Positions 42,276-50,436 of a stretch of 50,505 nt of DNA are shown piece by piece. The stretch comes from Sulfurimonadaceae bacterium. Its GTDB lineage: Bacteria > Campylobacterota > Campylobacteria > Campylobacterales > Sulfurimonadaceae. Position 1 is the stretch's first letter. Each line of letters starts with the position of its first letter. The stretch covers positions 1 through 50,505 of the forward strand of contig JADGDM010000014.1 in the NCBI GenBank assembly GCA_016744905.1, in the 5' to 3' direction. A program made the translations under genes and the position numbers. The notes beneath the pieces are model-generated. The model was not told the DNA's origin. It worked only from the letters and a program-made list of their open reading frames with translations, and made no database searches.

Positions 42276-43198
42276 GCGCTACCTCTTTTATTGCGTAAAA
42301 ATACATAAGCAAGGAGTGAAAAGAAGGCAGCAAAAAGAGGATAAATATTAAAATAACTCAAATACTCAAAACTCTCTTTTTCAATTTCGGACTTTTCGAG
42401 TATATCAATATGCTCATAAATACGTTTAAGTTGCTCAGAATTGTTTGCTCCAAAAGCTTCTCCACCTGTTTCTTGCGCAATGTAATTAAGTAACTCACCG
42501 TTGTACTCATTTGCGCGACCAATTCCGATGGTATAAATCTTAATACCCTCTTTTTTAGCCAAGTCCATTGCCACATCAAGAGGAATTTTTCCACCAGGAG
42601 TATTGTGCCCATCCGTTAAAAGAATAGCGATTTTACTTTTGGCTTTAGAACCTTGAAGCAAGTTCACAGATTGTGCCAGTGACTCATATAACGCAGTGTA
42701 TTTTCCTGCCATTCCGATGTAGAGTTGATCAACAACAGTAGAGAGGATATCTTGATCATAGGTTAGTGGAGAGGCAACAAAAGAGTATTGTCCAAATACA
42801 ACAATGCCGATATTGTCATTTTGTCGCTCTTTGATAAAGGAACCTACGATATTTTGCACGGCGTCAAAACGGGTGCTCGCTCTGTTTGTTGAGTCAAAAC
42901 CTTGTGCTTGCATGGATTGAGACGCATCTAAAAGTAAGGCGATGTCATAACCCAGTTCAGGAGGAAGTGTCACCTCTTCATCTTTAACAGGGGACATGAG
43001 TGCCAATAGTAACATTACAATTCCTATCCATTTGAGTAAAAATAGGGTTTTAGACTGCGCAACTGATTTTTGCATAAAAGTACTGGTGTGTGGAAAGTAG
43101 ATAGAGGGCAATCTCATCTTACACAGTGTTTCACAAGCGATAAAAAAGAAGATAAGAAAGACGAGTTTAGGAAACTCGAAATAGAGACCCTCAAACAT
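42272..43198 (-). CDS. BatA-like vWA membrane protein
   Basis: A 308-aa protein with two N-terminal membrane segments (about 8-25 and 50-70), a von Willebrand A domain with the MIDAS motif DASQS (ALLLDASQSMQ) and ILLTDGHNTPGG, and a C-terminal membrane segment (LSYFNIYPLFAAFFSLLAY). I start at ATG 43198 rather than TTG 43201; both overlap the preceding stop. It is fourth in moxR-DUF58-DUF4381-batA-batB-batD. Its paralogue in the other Bat operon is the protein at 49293-50192. Confidence 0.87.
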   Translation of the reverse strand: MFEGLYFEFPKLVFLIFFFIACETLCKMRLPSIYFPHTSTFMQKSVAQSKTLFLLKWIGIVMLLLALMSPVKDEEVTLPPELGYDIALLLDASQSMQAQGFDSTNRASTRFDAVQNIVGSFIKERQNDNIGIVVFGQYSFVASPLTYDQDILSTVVDQLYIGMAGKYTALYESLAQSVNLLQGSKAKSKIAILLTDGHNTPGGKIPLDVAMDLAKKEGIKIYTIGIGRANEYNGELLNYIAQETGGEAFGANNSEQLKRIYEHIDILEKSEIEKESFEYLSYFNIYPLFAAFFSLLAYVFLRNKRGSA

Positions 43199-43592
43199 CA
43201 ATCATCCCAAGATAGATTTCATACAGTCCCTTAGTATTGCTGTCAATTTTATCTACGTCTTTTCTGTACTTATACTGCTCAAGTGCATTGTTTAAGTTTC
43301 TATACGCCTCTTCTTGTCGAGCGCCATCAAAGGTGAAAGTGTAGCCATACTCAGAGATAGAATAGGCCGCTTTTTTAGGGTTAGTAAAGTCAATAATCTC
43401 TAAAAGTTTATAGTGCTCGGCTCTGATATTAAAGGCATTGCGTCTTTTAAAGTAGTTGATGATTAAATACAAAACACCAAAAAGTAAAAAAAGTATCAGC
43501 GCGCTAGAGAGCAGCAAGAAAACCAAAGAGTAGTCTTCTACGTCCATCAAAGGTTTGATGTCGTGGATAGGAATGTCAACACTTTGTGGCAT
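43191..43592 (-). CDS. Single-pass membrane protein, DUF4381-like
   Basis: A 133-aa protein with a short periplasmic start (MPQSVDIPIHDIKPLMDVED), a membrane segment at about 23-45 and a cytoplasmic helical domain containing FTFDGARQEEAYRNLNNALE. Position between DUF58 and batA matches DUF4381 genes in other MoxR operons. The start overlaps the DUF58 stop by one base, and the stop overlaps batA. It contains a GCGCGC site at 43499. Confidence 0.75.
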   Translation of the reverse strand: MPQSVDIPIHDIKPLMDVEDYSLVFLLLSSALILFLLFGVLYLIINYFKRRNAFNIRAEHYKLLEIIDFTNPKKAAYSISEYGYTFTFDGARQEEAYRNLNNALEQYKYRKDVDKIDSNTKGLYEIYLGMIDV

Positions 43593-44434
43593 TATTTTCT
43601 CCCCTCAAATAGTCGTTTAAGTTGAACAGAAGTGATATCATCGGTATAGATTTTGATAAAACGCACCTGATCTTTTCTAAAGGTCTCATAAAGTTTATGA
43701 TCATGATCATGCACTTTTTTAGCGTAGGCTTTAACACTAGAATTGTTAAAATCACCCTCTAAAACCATCCCACTCTCAGGATCTTTAAGTGATGAAAAAC
43801 CCATTGAAGGTGGTGTCTCTTCAAGACGGTCACGGACAATAATAGCAATAACCTCATGTTTTCGTGCCAAAAGTTTAAAGTCTGGAATCTCAAAAAAGTC
43901 ACCTGTGATAATAAGCAGTGACTTACGTTTTAGACGTTTGTAGAGTGTATCTGCCATCAGTTTGTAGTTTGCTACTTTATTTAGGGCATCAAACTCTAAA
44001 ATATCCGAGACATTTTTTTGTACGGCAAACATCTTTTTGGAGGGTTTAGAAAAGTTATACATCTTATCTGCAAAAATAGACGAACTGAGTAAGTCTCCAT
44101 TTTTAAGTACTGAAAAACTGAGTAGTGCGCTGATTTCAGCGATAAGATCTTGTTTGAGTTTTTTAGAACCAAAGTGCACGCTACCGTTAAGCATTGACGC
44201 CATAACAATATTAAGCTCACGCTCTTCTCTAAATATCTTGATGTAAGGTGTACGCATCTTGGCGGTGATATTCCAGTCAATATGACGGATATCATCACCA
44301 GGTGAATACTCACGCAGCTCGATAAAGTCGTAACCTTCACCTTGAAAGATACTGGGATTGTTCCCCACCATTTCTGAAAAGACCTGACGTTTAGCGCGTA
44401 CTAAAATCTTTTGGAGTTTAAGTTTATCGCCCAT
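43592..44434 (-). CDS. DUF58-family protein
   Basis: A 280-aa cytoplasmic protein. The DUF58 signature EGYDFIELREYSPGDDIRHIDWNITAKM lies at about 32-60 and is followed by a degenerate vWA-like fold (ELNIVMASMLNGSVHFG; the usual MIDAS Asp-x-Ser-x-Ser is not seen). DUF58 proteins pair with MoxR ATPases. It starts one base after the moxR stop, so translation is coupled. The role is presumably handing a client to the vWA proteins, but this is unproven. Confidence 0.88.
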   Translation of the reverse strand: MGDKLKLQKILVRAKRQVFSEMVGNNPSIFQGEGYDFIELREYSPGDDIRHIDWNITAKMRTPYIKIFREERELNIVMASMLNGSVHFGSKKLKQDLIAEISALLSFSVLKNGDLLSSSIFADKMYNFSKPSKKMFAVQKNVSDILEFDALNKVANYKLMADTLYKRLKRKSLLIITGDFFEIPDFKLLARKHEVIAIIVRDRLEETPPSMGFSSLKDPESGMVLEGDFNNSSVKAYAKKVHDHDHKLYETFRKDQVRFIKIYTDDITSVQLKRLFEGRK

Positions 44435-44435
44435 A

Positions 44436-45383
44436 CTAAGGAATTGGAACCGCTGTTAAAATTTTCTCGATAATCTCATCGGTAGTAACACCCTCAGCTT
44501 CTGCCTCATAGGTAAGTAAGATACGGTGACGCATAATCTCTTTAGCGATGTAGGCCACATCGACAGGACTCACAAAATCTTTTTGACGTAAAAATGCCAT
44601 CGCTTTGACTGCTTTGAACATATCAATACTCACACGAGGACTGGCACCAAACTGGATGTAGTCAGCGATACTCTCTAGGTTATACTCTTTAGGGTTACGC
44701 GTAGCACTCACCAACTCGATGATGTACTTTTCAACTTCATCATCAACATGAACAGCTTTGATGGCTGTTTTGATGTCGTTTAATTCATCAGGAGAGATGA
44801 CGGCACTGATAGCTTCAGACGTTCCATTGGCGATACGGCGCGCTATCTCTAACTCTTCATCTTTGGTGTTATAACCTACAACGAGTTTTAGCATAAAACG
44901 ATCAAGCTGTGCTTCTGGGAGTTGATAAACACCCTCTTGCTCAACAGGATTTTGCGTGGCCATTACAAAGAAAGGAAGATCAAGTTTAAAACTCTCATCA
45001 CCGATGGTAACTTGACGCTCTTGCATCACTTCTAGTAGGGCTGATTGAACTTTTGCAGGGGCACGGTTGATCTCATCTGCGAGTAGAAGGTTGGTAAATA
45101 TTGGACCATGTTTGATCTTGAAGTCATTGTTTTGAGGGTCATAAATTTCTGCCCCTAAGATGTCTGAAGGAAGAAGATCGGGAGTAAACTGAACCCGTTT
45201 AAAACCCAGACCCAAACTTTTTGAAAGTGCATTAACCGTCGTTGTTTTAGCCAAACCAGGAATACCCTCGATGAGGATATGCCCCTCACATAAAAGACCA
45301 ATAAGAAGACCATCAATCATCTTCTCCTGCCCTACAACAACCTTAGCTACTTCTTTTTTAATCGCTTCAATCTTAGTAAACAT
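44436..45383 (-). CDS. MoxR-family AAA+ ATPase
   Basis: A 315-aa ATPase. Walker A EGIPGLAKTTTV (about 38-49), Walker B LLLADEINRAPAK, sensor 1 ATQNPVEQEGVYQLPEAQLD, and the MoxR helical lid with YIQFGASPRVSIDMFKAVKA. It acts as a chaperone-like ATPase for vWA partners. It is the first gene of its operon, with TATAAT about 30 bp upstream of ATG on the minus strand. There is no MoxR copy in the second Bat operon upstream, so it may serve both. Confidence 0.93.
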   Translation of the reverse strand: MFTKIEAIKKEVAKVVVGQEKMIDGLLIGLLCEGHILIEGIPGLAKTTTVNALSKSLGLGFKRVQFTPDLLPSDILGAEIYDPQNNDFKIKHGPIFTNLLLADEINRAPAKVQSALLEVMQERQVTIGDESFKLDLPFFVMATQNPVEQEGVYQLPEAQLDRFMLKLVVGYNTKDEELEIARRIANGTSEAISAVISPDELNDIKTAIKAVHVDDEVEKYIIELVSATRNPKEYNLESIADYIQFGASPRVSIDMFKAVKAMAFLRQKDFVSPVDVAYIAKEIMRHRILLTYEAEAEGVTTDEIIEKILTAVPIP

Positions 45384-45408
45384 CTACACCCTTTTTAATA
45401 GTGGTGAA

Positions 45409-45414
45409 ATTATA
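45409..45414 (-). promoter_or_regulatory. -10 box of the moxR operon
   Basis: TATAAT on the minus strand, 25 bp before ATG 45383, preceded by TTTTTAC. No clear -35 box. AGGGTG serves as ribosome binding site. Confidence 0.5.
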
Positions 45415-45585
45415 GTAAAAAGCAGTTAACAAAGGGCTAATAATAGCTTTTATTGCTTGATGCAATATTTATGAGTGGAGCTGATTTATTGATATAAAAT
45501 AGTGATGTAGTTGGCGATTAGATTGTGGGTTTGTGTTGTGAAGGAGAAGGTGGAACAGGGTCAGCCTTTGAATAAGGATATAACA

Positions 45586-45645
45586 ATGCGACTCGCAATC
45601 ATAATTGTTATACTGGTGTTTCTACTAGAAACACCAGTATATTAA
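45586..45645 (+). CDS. 19-aa hydrophobic peptide, Ibs-like type I toxin candidate
   Basis: ATG 45586 has AAGGA (45574-45578) at 7-base spacing and encodes MRLAIIIVILVFLLETPVY. Length, the MRL/MKL start, the Ile/Val/Leu run and the terminal Tyr match, from memory, E. coli Ibs toxins (IbsC: MMRLVIILIVLLLISFSAY). The last 13 codons are folded into a 14-bp stem (45609-45641) that could also act as transcription end. Caution: the frame is open further up, to GTG 45550 or TTG 45511, so it could be the end of a longer or decayed gene with a membrane tail. Too small for standard gene finders. Confidence 0.5.
   Translation: MRLAIIIVILVFLLETPVY
45609..45641. terminator. Strong hairpin within the 19-aa ORF
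   Basis: TATACTGGTGTTTC-tacta-GAAACACCAGTATA, perfect 14-bp arms. On the plus strand TTAAAAGCTTTT follows it. It may act as a terminator for either strand, or as a structured toxin mRNA/antisense element. Confidence 0.7.
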
Positions 45646-45651
45646 AAGCTT

Positions 45652-45673
45652 TTAGAGAGTTCTAGCTCTCTAA
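45652..45673. terminator. Second hairpin, downstream of the WD40 gene
   Basis: TTAGAGAG-ttctag-CTCTCTAA, 8-bp perfect arms. It lies about 36 bp after the WD40 stop on the minus strand and could end that operon, or form the 5' stem of a short antisense RNA. Confidence 0.6.
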
Positions 45674-45708
45674 CTGTCCCAACTACGGAAATTATAACAT
45701 ATCTTCGA

Positions 45709-46668
45709 CTAATCAAGTCTCCAATAATAGACAAGCTCTTCTCTAGCTGAACTGAGTAGCCCTTTTTCAGTGATGAATTTTATTTGATTGACTAAGCTTT
45801 TATGACCGACTAAAAGGTCACCTTTTTTCTTAGTATGGATATTGAAAAGTTGAAGATTATTTTCTTCATCTGCTAGGTAGACGCCTGTTTTTGCACTGGG
45901 ACTGAGACCTACACAGTAGACAAAAAAACCACTTTTTATATAGTATGGCTTTTCATTTTCACTGTAAACACCGACTCTTCTGTCCTGTCCAGCTGTAATC
46001 AGTGTTTCATGCTCGTAGGCGATGTGAAAAACTTTGTCTACATTTTGCCCTGAGTAAGTGTGTAAAAGTTTTGAGCTTTTGACATCCATTAAATAAACTT
46101 CTCCACCCTCATCTGAGGCGAGTAGTTTTGTATGATCACGACTTAGTGTGATGTCTCCTTGATTTCCACCTGAAATCTGTTTGGTATAATGTTTATAGTT
46201 TTCACCATAATCAAATAAAATAGATTCAGAGGCAAAGGTTCCAAAGATTATTTTTTCATCATCTACAAAACGTGCCTCTTTGATACTCATTTCTTGAGTT
46301 TCATCTACTATCTGTTTGAGTTGGTTGTCTTGAAACAGCCAGACATTTCTAAACCCTTTTACGCCACTGCTGATAAATAGAAGTTTGTCTTTATAGATAT
46401 CAATAGAGTGGATTTTTGTTTTTATTTTATCCCCTAATCCAGAGTGAATAAGGGGAAGAGTGATTTGATTCACAATACTTTGACTTTTGATATCGAAAAC
46501 ATCTACGACACCAACATCGGTGGCCACGTAAAGATAGTGTGCATCAAAAACAAAGTCACTAACAAACCCTGAGGTTTTGAATTTAAAGGTTGGTTCTATC
46601 TCACGGGCGTGCGCGCTAAGTGAGAGTAGCAGCAAAAAGAGCTTTACTATGTTGTATTTTACTGACAT
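45709..46668 (-). CDS. Exported WD40-type beta-propeller protein
   Basis: A 319-aa protein with a signal peptide (VKLFLLLLSLSAHA at about 6-20) and WD-like blades: FVFDAHYLYVATDVGVVDVF, IAYEHETLITAGQDRRVGVY, GVYLADEENNLQLFNIHTKK and LSSAREELVYYWRLD. It probably folds into a seven-blade periplasmic propeller. Campylobacterota nap operons have a similar exported propeller, NapL, but no nap genes are near, so I do not name it. It overlaps batD by 10 bp and ends the upstream Bat operon. Confidence 0.8.
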   Translation of the reverse strand: MSVKYNIVKLFLLLLSLSAHAREIEPTFKFKTSGFVSDFVFDAHYLYVATDVGVVDVFDIKSQSIVNQITLPLIHSGLGDKIKTKIHSIDIYKDKLLFISSGVKGFRNVWLFQDNQLKQIVDETQEMSIKEARFVDDEKIIFGTFASESILFDYGENYKHYTKQISGGNQGDITLSRDHTKLLASDEGGEVYLMDVKSSKLLHTYSGQNVDKVFHIAYEHETLITAGQDRRVGVYSENEKPYYIKSGFFVYCVGLSPSAKTGVYLADEENNLQLFNIHTKKKGDLLVGHKSLVNQIKFITEKGLLSSAREELVYYWRLD

Positions 46669-47771
46669 CGAATCTCTTTTTTTATTTCAGATAGGTTGAT
46701 GTTTGTCCCTTGTTCAAGTTTATATATCAAGCCTTGATACTTTTTATCATCACTAAGTGCAAGTAGAAAAAGCAGCTCTTCATGAGTTTTTGCTTTTTTT
46801 ATACGTTTGCACCATGAGTTGTATTCAGTGATTTCCTTGCTCTTTTTATATTTAACAAAGTATAGTGCACTGATAAAACCAAAGGCAAAGGTGAGGACGA
46901 AATTTAAGATGTCAATGTAAGGGAAAGTACTCTCTTGAGTATCTTCTTTGGCTTCATCTAATAGTTCCTCTTTTGTATAAGGGTTGTTGATTTTTATCTC
47001 TTGCGCTGAGGTTTTTAAGTGTTTATGACTTTGTGAGATTACATCATAATAGGCAATCTCAAAGCTGGGAATCGTAAAGTCTTTGTCTGAAACAATGGCA
47101 AACTCTTTAGTGATACTCCCCTGATACCCTTTTGATGTAAGTTGCAGATCCTCTTTTGCATCTTCGGTAAATATTTTTGCGCCGTCTATTTCCAAGGTTT
47201 GAAAACTAAAACCTTTTAAATTCCCAGCGCCTTTAAGCGTAAGGGTGAGGTTGACAGGTTTGTAGGCATAGGCTTGTGTTTTATTAAAGAGGGCATCTAA
47301 GCTCAAAGCTCCACTGAGCGCGCTGGGAGTTTTGGCGACATATAATTGAATTGGTTCGAGTTTAACCAAGGTGTCTTTAAAGTCAAAGTCTTCCGCATTA
47401 TCGCGACCAAGAACAGTGTTCTCTATAGACTCCTTGGTTGTTTTTCTCATAAGTGCCTGAAAGGGGATAGTAAAGTCTCCTGTCTTATTGGCAAAGAGAA
47501 CAAATCTATAGACATTTACCCGCTTTTCATCAACAATCATCTCTTTTTCGCTGAGTATCTCAATACTATACGCTTCACTCTTTTTTGGGAGTTGAAATTC
47601 GATAGAGGTGAGTGCTTCTTTGGTGTCAAAATGACACTTGAATTCTAACTCTATGGACTCGTGTTGGTAAATATTTGCACTGCTGATATTTTGCTGCCAA
47701 CTGTAATCTGACGCGCTTAGTGCTGTAAAGAGAAAAATTAATATTAATAATTTACCAAGGACTTTTTTCAT
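46659..47771 (-). CDS. BatD-like protein (first Bat operon)
   Basis: A 370-aa short BatD with a signal peptide (MKKVLGKLLILIFLFTALSA), two Ig-like repeats (about 30-280; KVGGAG-type loop as LTLKGAGNLKGFSFQ), a membrane segment (about 290-310) and a short cytoplasmic tail. It is 120 residues shorter than its paralogue at 38975. The ATG at 47771 follows AAGGAG, with a 20-bp overlap of the batB stop. Both batB/batD junctions here share this overlap style, which supports duplication of the operon. Confidence 0.82.
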   Translation of the reverse strand: MKKVLGKLLILIFLFTALSASDYSWQQNISSANIYQHESIELEFKCHFDTKEALTSIEFQLPKKSEAYSIEILSEKEMIVDEKRVNVYRFVLFANKTGDFTIPFQALMRKTTKESIENTVLGRDNAEDFDFKDTLVKLEPIQLYVAKTPSALSGALSLDALFNKTQAYAYKPVNLTLTLKGAGNLKGFSFQTLEIDGAKIFTEDAKEDLQLTSKGYQGSITKEFAIVSDKDFTIPSFEIAYYDVISQSHKHLKTSAQEIKINNPYTKEELLDEAKEDTQESTFPYIDILNFVLTFAFGFISALYFVKYKKSKEITEYNSWCKRIKKAKTHEELLFLLALSDDKKYQGLIYKLEQGTNINLSEIKKEIRCQ

Positions 47772-49296
47772 TAACACTCCTTTGATTGATTAGTTCGTAC
47801 TGCTTTGAGCTCAGCTTTGCCTTAGAAGAAGAGATATTAAGTTTGGCTTTTGCCTCAACTTCTTGTCCATTTTTACTCTCACCACTGCTGGCATCTGCAT
47901 CGACTTTCATATTGCTACTTCCGGCACTTTCACGTTTCTCTTTCTCTTCGCTTTTTTGTTTCTCGATACTGTTCTCTTGAAGCGCATCTTCAGCGCGCTC
48001 TTTACCCTCTTGTTGACCAGTGAGCAGATGGTTCTGCGCACTGGCACTTAAGATGTATTCTAAGTTTTCACGTGCTGCTGTAGACTCTTGTAGGGTTAAA
48101 GATTTGAGATAGTTCTCTTGAGCTTTTTCAAACTCTTTTAGCCTGGTATACGCACAGCCGAGATTAAAATAGAGTGTGGCTTTAAACTGTATATCTGAAC
48201 TTTTTATGCCTTGATAGATAAAGATTGCTTTTTCGTACTCACCACTTTTATAATAAGCATTTGCCCTATTGTAGCGCGCTTGGTTGGAGTCTATCTTTTC
48301 AAAAAACTCAGCAGACTTTATAAACTCTTTTTTCTCATAATAGTTCAGCGCGCTGGCATGGTTCATAGCGTCAAAAAGTGAAGCTTCAAGGTTGGTGCCT
48401 AGAAGTAGGGCAATAGGCAAGATGATAAATTTGAGTCTGTTTTTCAGTGAGGTGTAGGCGATAATAAAACTCAAGAGAGCTAAAACAATAAAAAGATAAA
48501 AATACTCTTCATAACGTTCGCTTCTACTTTTGGTTTTAAAGTCCTCTTCTCTTTGATCATTTAACACATCAATCAAATCACTGCTATCAAAAGAGTTAAT
48601 ATACATTCCCTCAGAGCGCTGTGAAATAGTTTCTATAGCGCGATTAGCGGAACTAAGAACAATGTCTCCGTCTTCATCTTTTAAGAGGTCTCCATTGAGC
48701 GTGAGTGTTGAACCGATGGCAGTGGCGAGCATCATAATATTGACCTGCATCTTGTTCTCTTTGGCAAAAACAGCTTCCTCTTCGTAACCTAAGTTGTCCC
48801 CTCCATCAGTGAGAAGAACAACTTTTAAGTGAGGGGATTTAGACATTTTTTTTGCCAACTTCAGCGCGCTGTGAACATTGGTTCCTTTGGTGATGATAAG
48901 GTTCTCATCTAAACCTTCAAAAAGATGTAGAAGTAGTTCGTCATCTCGTGTTAGTGGAGAGAGTACAATGGCATTGGTGGTATATGCCAAGATACCAAAT
49001 CGGTCTTTATCATTACTTTGAACCAACTTTTTTAATATCTCTTTCGCGCGCTCAAGTCGTGTGGGCTTAATATCACTACCTTGCATGGAGTAAGAGAGAT
49101 CAAGGGCAATGATGACATCACTACCTGCCTCATCAACTTCCAAACTTTTGAGTGCTGCAACAGGGCGCGCTAGGGCGATGAGTAGAAAAGAGAGAGAAAG
49201 CAGTAACCAGATACTCTGAGGAGTTTTCTCAGCGCGCTTGAAAAGAAAGAGAAGCGGGAAAAGAAACCATAAAAATTCAGGATTTAAGAGACTCAT
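47752..49296 (-). CDS. BatB-like vWA/TPR protein (first Bat operon)
   Basis: A 514-aa protein. It has an N-terminal membrane segment, a von Willebrand A domain with MIDAS DLSYS (IIALDLSYSMQ) and LLTDGGDNLGYE, membrane segments at about 266-285 and 290-308, a TPR region (about 320-410; RYNRANAYYKSGEYEKAIFI), and a Ser/Lys/Glu-rich tail ending NEKSPW. The paralogue at 40431 ends NEKPW and has a much longer charged tail. Start ATG 49296 (GGAGAAAAG) overlaps the batA stop. It has nine GCGCGC sites, the densest in the window. Confidence 0.85.
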   Translation of the reverse strand: MSLLNPEFLWFLFPLLFLFKRAEKTPQSIWLLLSLSFLLIALARPVAALKSLEVDEAGSDVIIALDLSYSMQGSDIKPTRLERAKEILKKLVQSNDKDRFGILAYTTNAIVLSPLTRDDELLLHLFEGLDENLIITKGTNVHSALKLAKKMSKSPHLKVVLLTDGGDNLGYEEEAVFAKENKMQVNIMMLATAIGSTLTLNGDLLKDEDGDIVLSSANRAIETISQRSEGMYINSFDSSDLIDVLNDQREEDFKTKSRSERYEEYFYLFIVLALLSFIIAYTSLKNRLKFIILPIALLLGTNLEASLFDAMNHASALNYYEKKEFIKSAEFFEKIDSNQARYNRANAYYKSGEYEKAIFIYQGIKSSDIQFKATLYFNLGCAYTRLKEFEKAQENYLKSLTLQESTAARENLEYILSASAQNHLLTGQQEGKERAEDALQENSIEKQKSEEKEKRESAGSSNMKVDADASSGESKNGQEVEAKAKLNISSSKAKLSSKQYELINQRSVNEKSPW

Positions 49297-50192
49297 CTTT
49301 TCTCCTTTCTATATAATAAAAAAAGCCCTAATAGTAAGGCTAAGGAGAGCGGATATTGATAAAAGTACTCTTGTGAAATATAGGCCTTACTTTTTATTTT
49401 AGACTTTTCTAACTTTTCAATCTCTTTATAGACTTCACTAAGCTCTTCACTGTCATAAGCGGCAAAAAATTCACCACCAGATTCATTGGCAATTTTCTCT
49501 AGTAAGGTTTTATTGAACTCACCTTTGTTTCCTATACCTATTGTATAGACACGAATATTCTGCGCATTACTCATGGTGATGGCATCTTGTGGAGAGATGG
49601 AACCACTGTTGTGTTCACCATCACTGAGTAAAATAATCACCTTTGTCTCAGCCTTTGAGTGTTTAAAAGCACGTACACCCATAGCTAAGCCCTCACCTAT
49701 AGCGGTGTTTTGTCCTGCTATACCACTAGAGAGGTAAGAGATCATCTCATTGACAATCTCTTTTTCATAGGTAATAGGTGAGGCGATAAAGGCAAAGTCT
49801 CCATAGACTACGATGCCAACATTGTCTTGTGTGCGCCTGCTGATAAACTCTTGAACGATGCCTTGTAAGACCTCAAACCTATCGAGTTGTCTCTGCTCTT
49901 TATCAAATCCCGAACTTCCCATCGAACCACTGGCATCTAAACTGAGGACGATATCGATACCATTTCTATTTTGAGGATCGTATTTGTTTTGAATAACAGG
50001 TGAGGACAGTGCGCTGATGAGTAATATTATGATGAGGTATTTGATATATTGTTCGAGTCTAAGCCATTGAAGTTTAAGGGGCATAAGATGTAGATGGACA
50101 AAATAAGCTTGCATACTTTTCTCTTTACACTTGTATAAACAGTAAAGTGCTGGAATAATCAGCAGTAAAAGTAAGGCATATTCTAAATTCAT
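49293..50192 (-). CDS. BatA-like vWA membrane protein (first Bat operon)
   Basis: A 299-aa protein with N-terminal membrane segments (ALLLLLIIPALYCLY and YLIIILLISALSSPVI), a von Willebrand A domain with MIDAS DASGS (VLSLDASGSMGSSG), LLSDGEHNSGSISP, and a C-terminal membrane segment (YPLSLALLLGLFLLY). It is the first gene of batA-batB-batD-WD40; no MoxR or DUF58 precedes it. The next gene upstream is the divergent tRNA-Lys. It is closely similar in layout to the BatA at 42272. Confidence 0.87.
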   Translation of the reverse strand: MNLEYALLLLLIIPALYCLYKCKEKSMQAYFVHLHLMPLKLQWLRLEQYIKYLIIILLISALSSPVIQNKYDPQNRNGIDIVLSLDASGSMGSSGFDKEQRQLDRFEVLQGIVQEFISRRTQDNVGIVVYGDFAFIASPITYEKEIVNEMISYLSSGIAGQNTAIGEGLAMGVRAFKHSKAETKVIILLSDGEHNSGSISPQDAITMSNAQNIRVYTIGIGNKGEFNKTLLEKIANESGGEFFAAYDSEELSEVYKEIEKLEKSKIKSKAYISQEYFYQYPLSLALLLGLFLLYRKEKR

Positions 50193-50285
50193 AGCTGTAT
50201 TTTAACGATAATTAATGTAATTTAGATGAGAAATGTGCGAAAAATAAACTTTTATAAATCTTTTGTTTCTTTTTTAACAAAAGCC

Positions 50286-50314
50286 TTGACATTAAAGATG
50301 GTTTTGTCTATAAT
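50286..50314 (+). promoter_or_regulatory. Consensus sigma-70 promoter of the tRNA operon
   Basis: TTGACA (50286-50291), a 17-base spacer, TATAAT (50309-50314), then a GC-rich discriminator (TCCCGTCC) typical of stable-RNA promoters. An 8-bp inverted repeat (CTTTTGTT/AACAAAAG, 50260-50283) lies just upstream of the -35 box. Confidence 0.85.
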
Positions 50315-50347
50315 TCCCGTCCAACAAACGAAGGTTTGAAGGAAAAC

Positions 50348-50423
50348 GTCTTGTTAGCTCAGCTGGTAGAGCATCTCACTTTTAATGAGGATGCCGATGG
50401 TTCGAATCCATCACAGGACACCA
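50348..50423 (+). tRNA. tRNA-Lys (anticodon TTT)
   Basis: 76 nt including encoded CCA. The acceptor stem GTCTTGT pairs with ACAGGAC, the D-loop contains AGCTGGTAGAGC, the anticodon loop is CTTTTAA, and the T-arm has the conserved GGTTCGAATCC. Confidence 0.95.
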
Positions 50424-50436
50424 TTTATAATTTTGT

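Larger units (their letters stand above)
45580..45696 (-). ncRNA. Candidate antisense RNA across the 19-aa ORF
   Basis: A TATAAT box lies on the minus strand at 45696-45691. A transcript beginning near 45684 would first form the 8-bp hairpin, then the 14-bp hairpin, and then cover the start codon and ribosome binding site of the 19-aa ORF. The layout matches antisense antitoxins such as Sib. The -35 region is poor and the 3' end is not visible. This is a hypothesis; the box may be chance. Confidence 0.3.
4277..49237. repeat. Over-represented palindrome GCGCGC (mostly AGCGCGCT)
   Basis: 31 loci start at 4277, 5078, 6991, 8460, 9905, 10886 (extended GCGCGCGC), 21305, 21454, 21861, 22336, 23485, 25556, 26860, 28251, 34531, 35547, 36321, 38903, 39067, 39846, 43499, 44838, 46611, 47318, 47993, 48274, 48348, 48864, 49046, 49165 and 49232. 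Nineteen are exactly AGCGCGCT. All are inside genes and in different frames (Ser-Ala-Leu or Glu-Arg-Ala are common results). The coordinates given here span the set, not one continuous element. Confidence 0.85.

Noticed and set aside
45709-46668. Naming the WD40 protein NapL
   Set aside because: NapL-like by size and export, but no nap genes are near and the blades are too degenerate to decide by eye.
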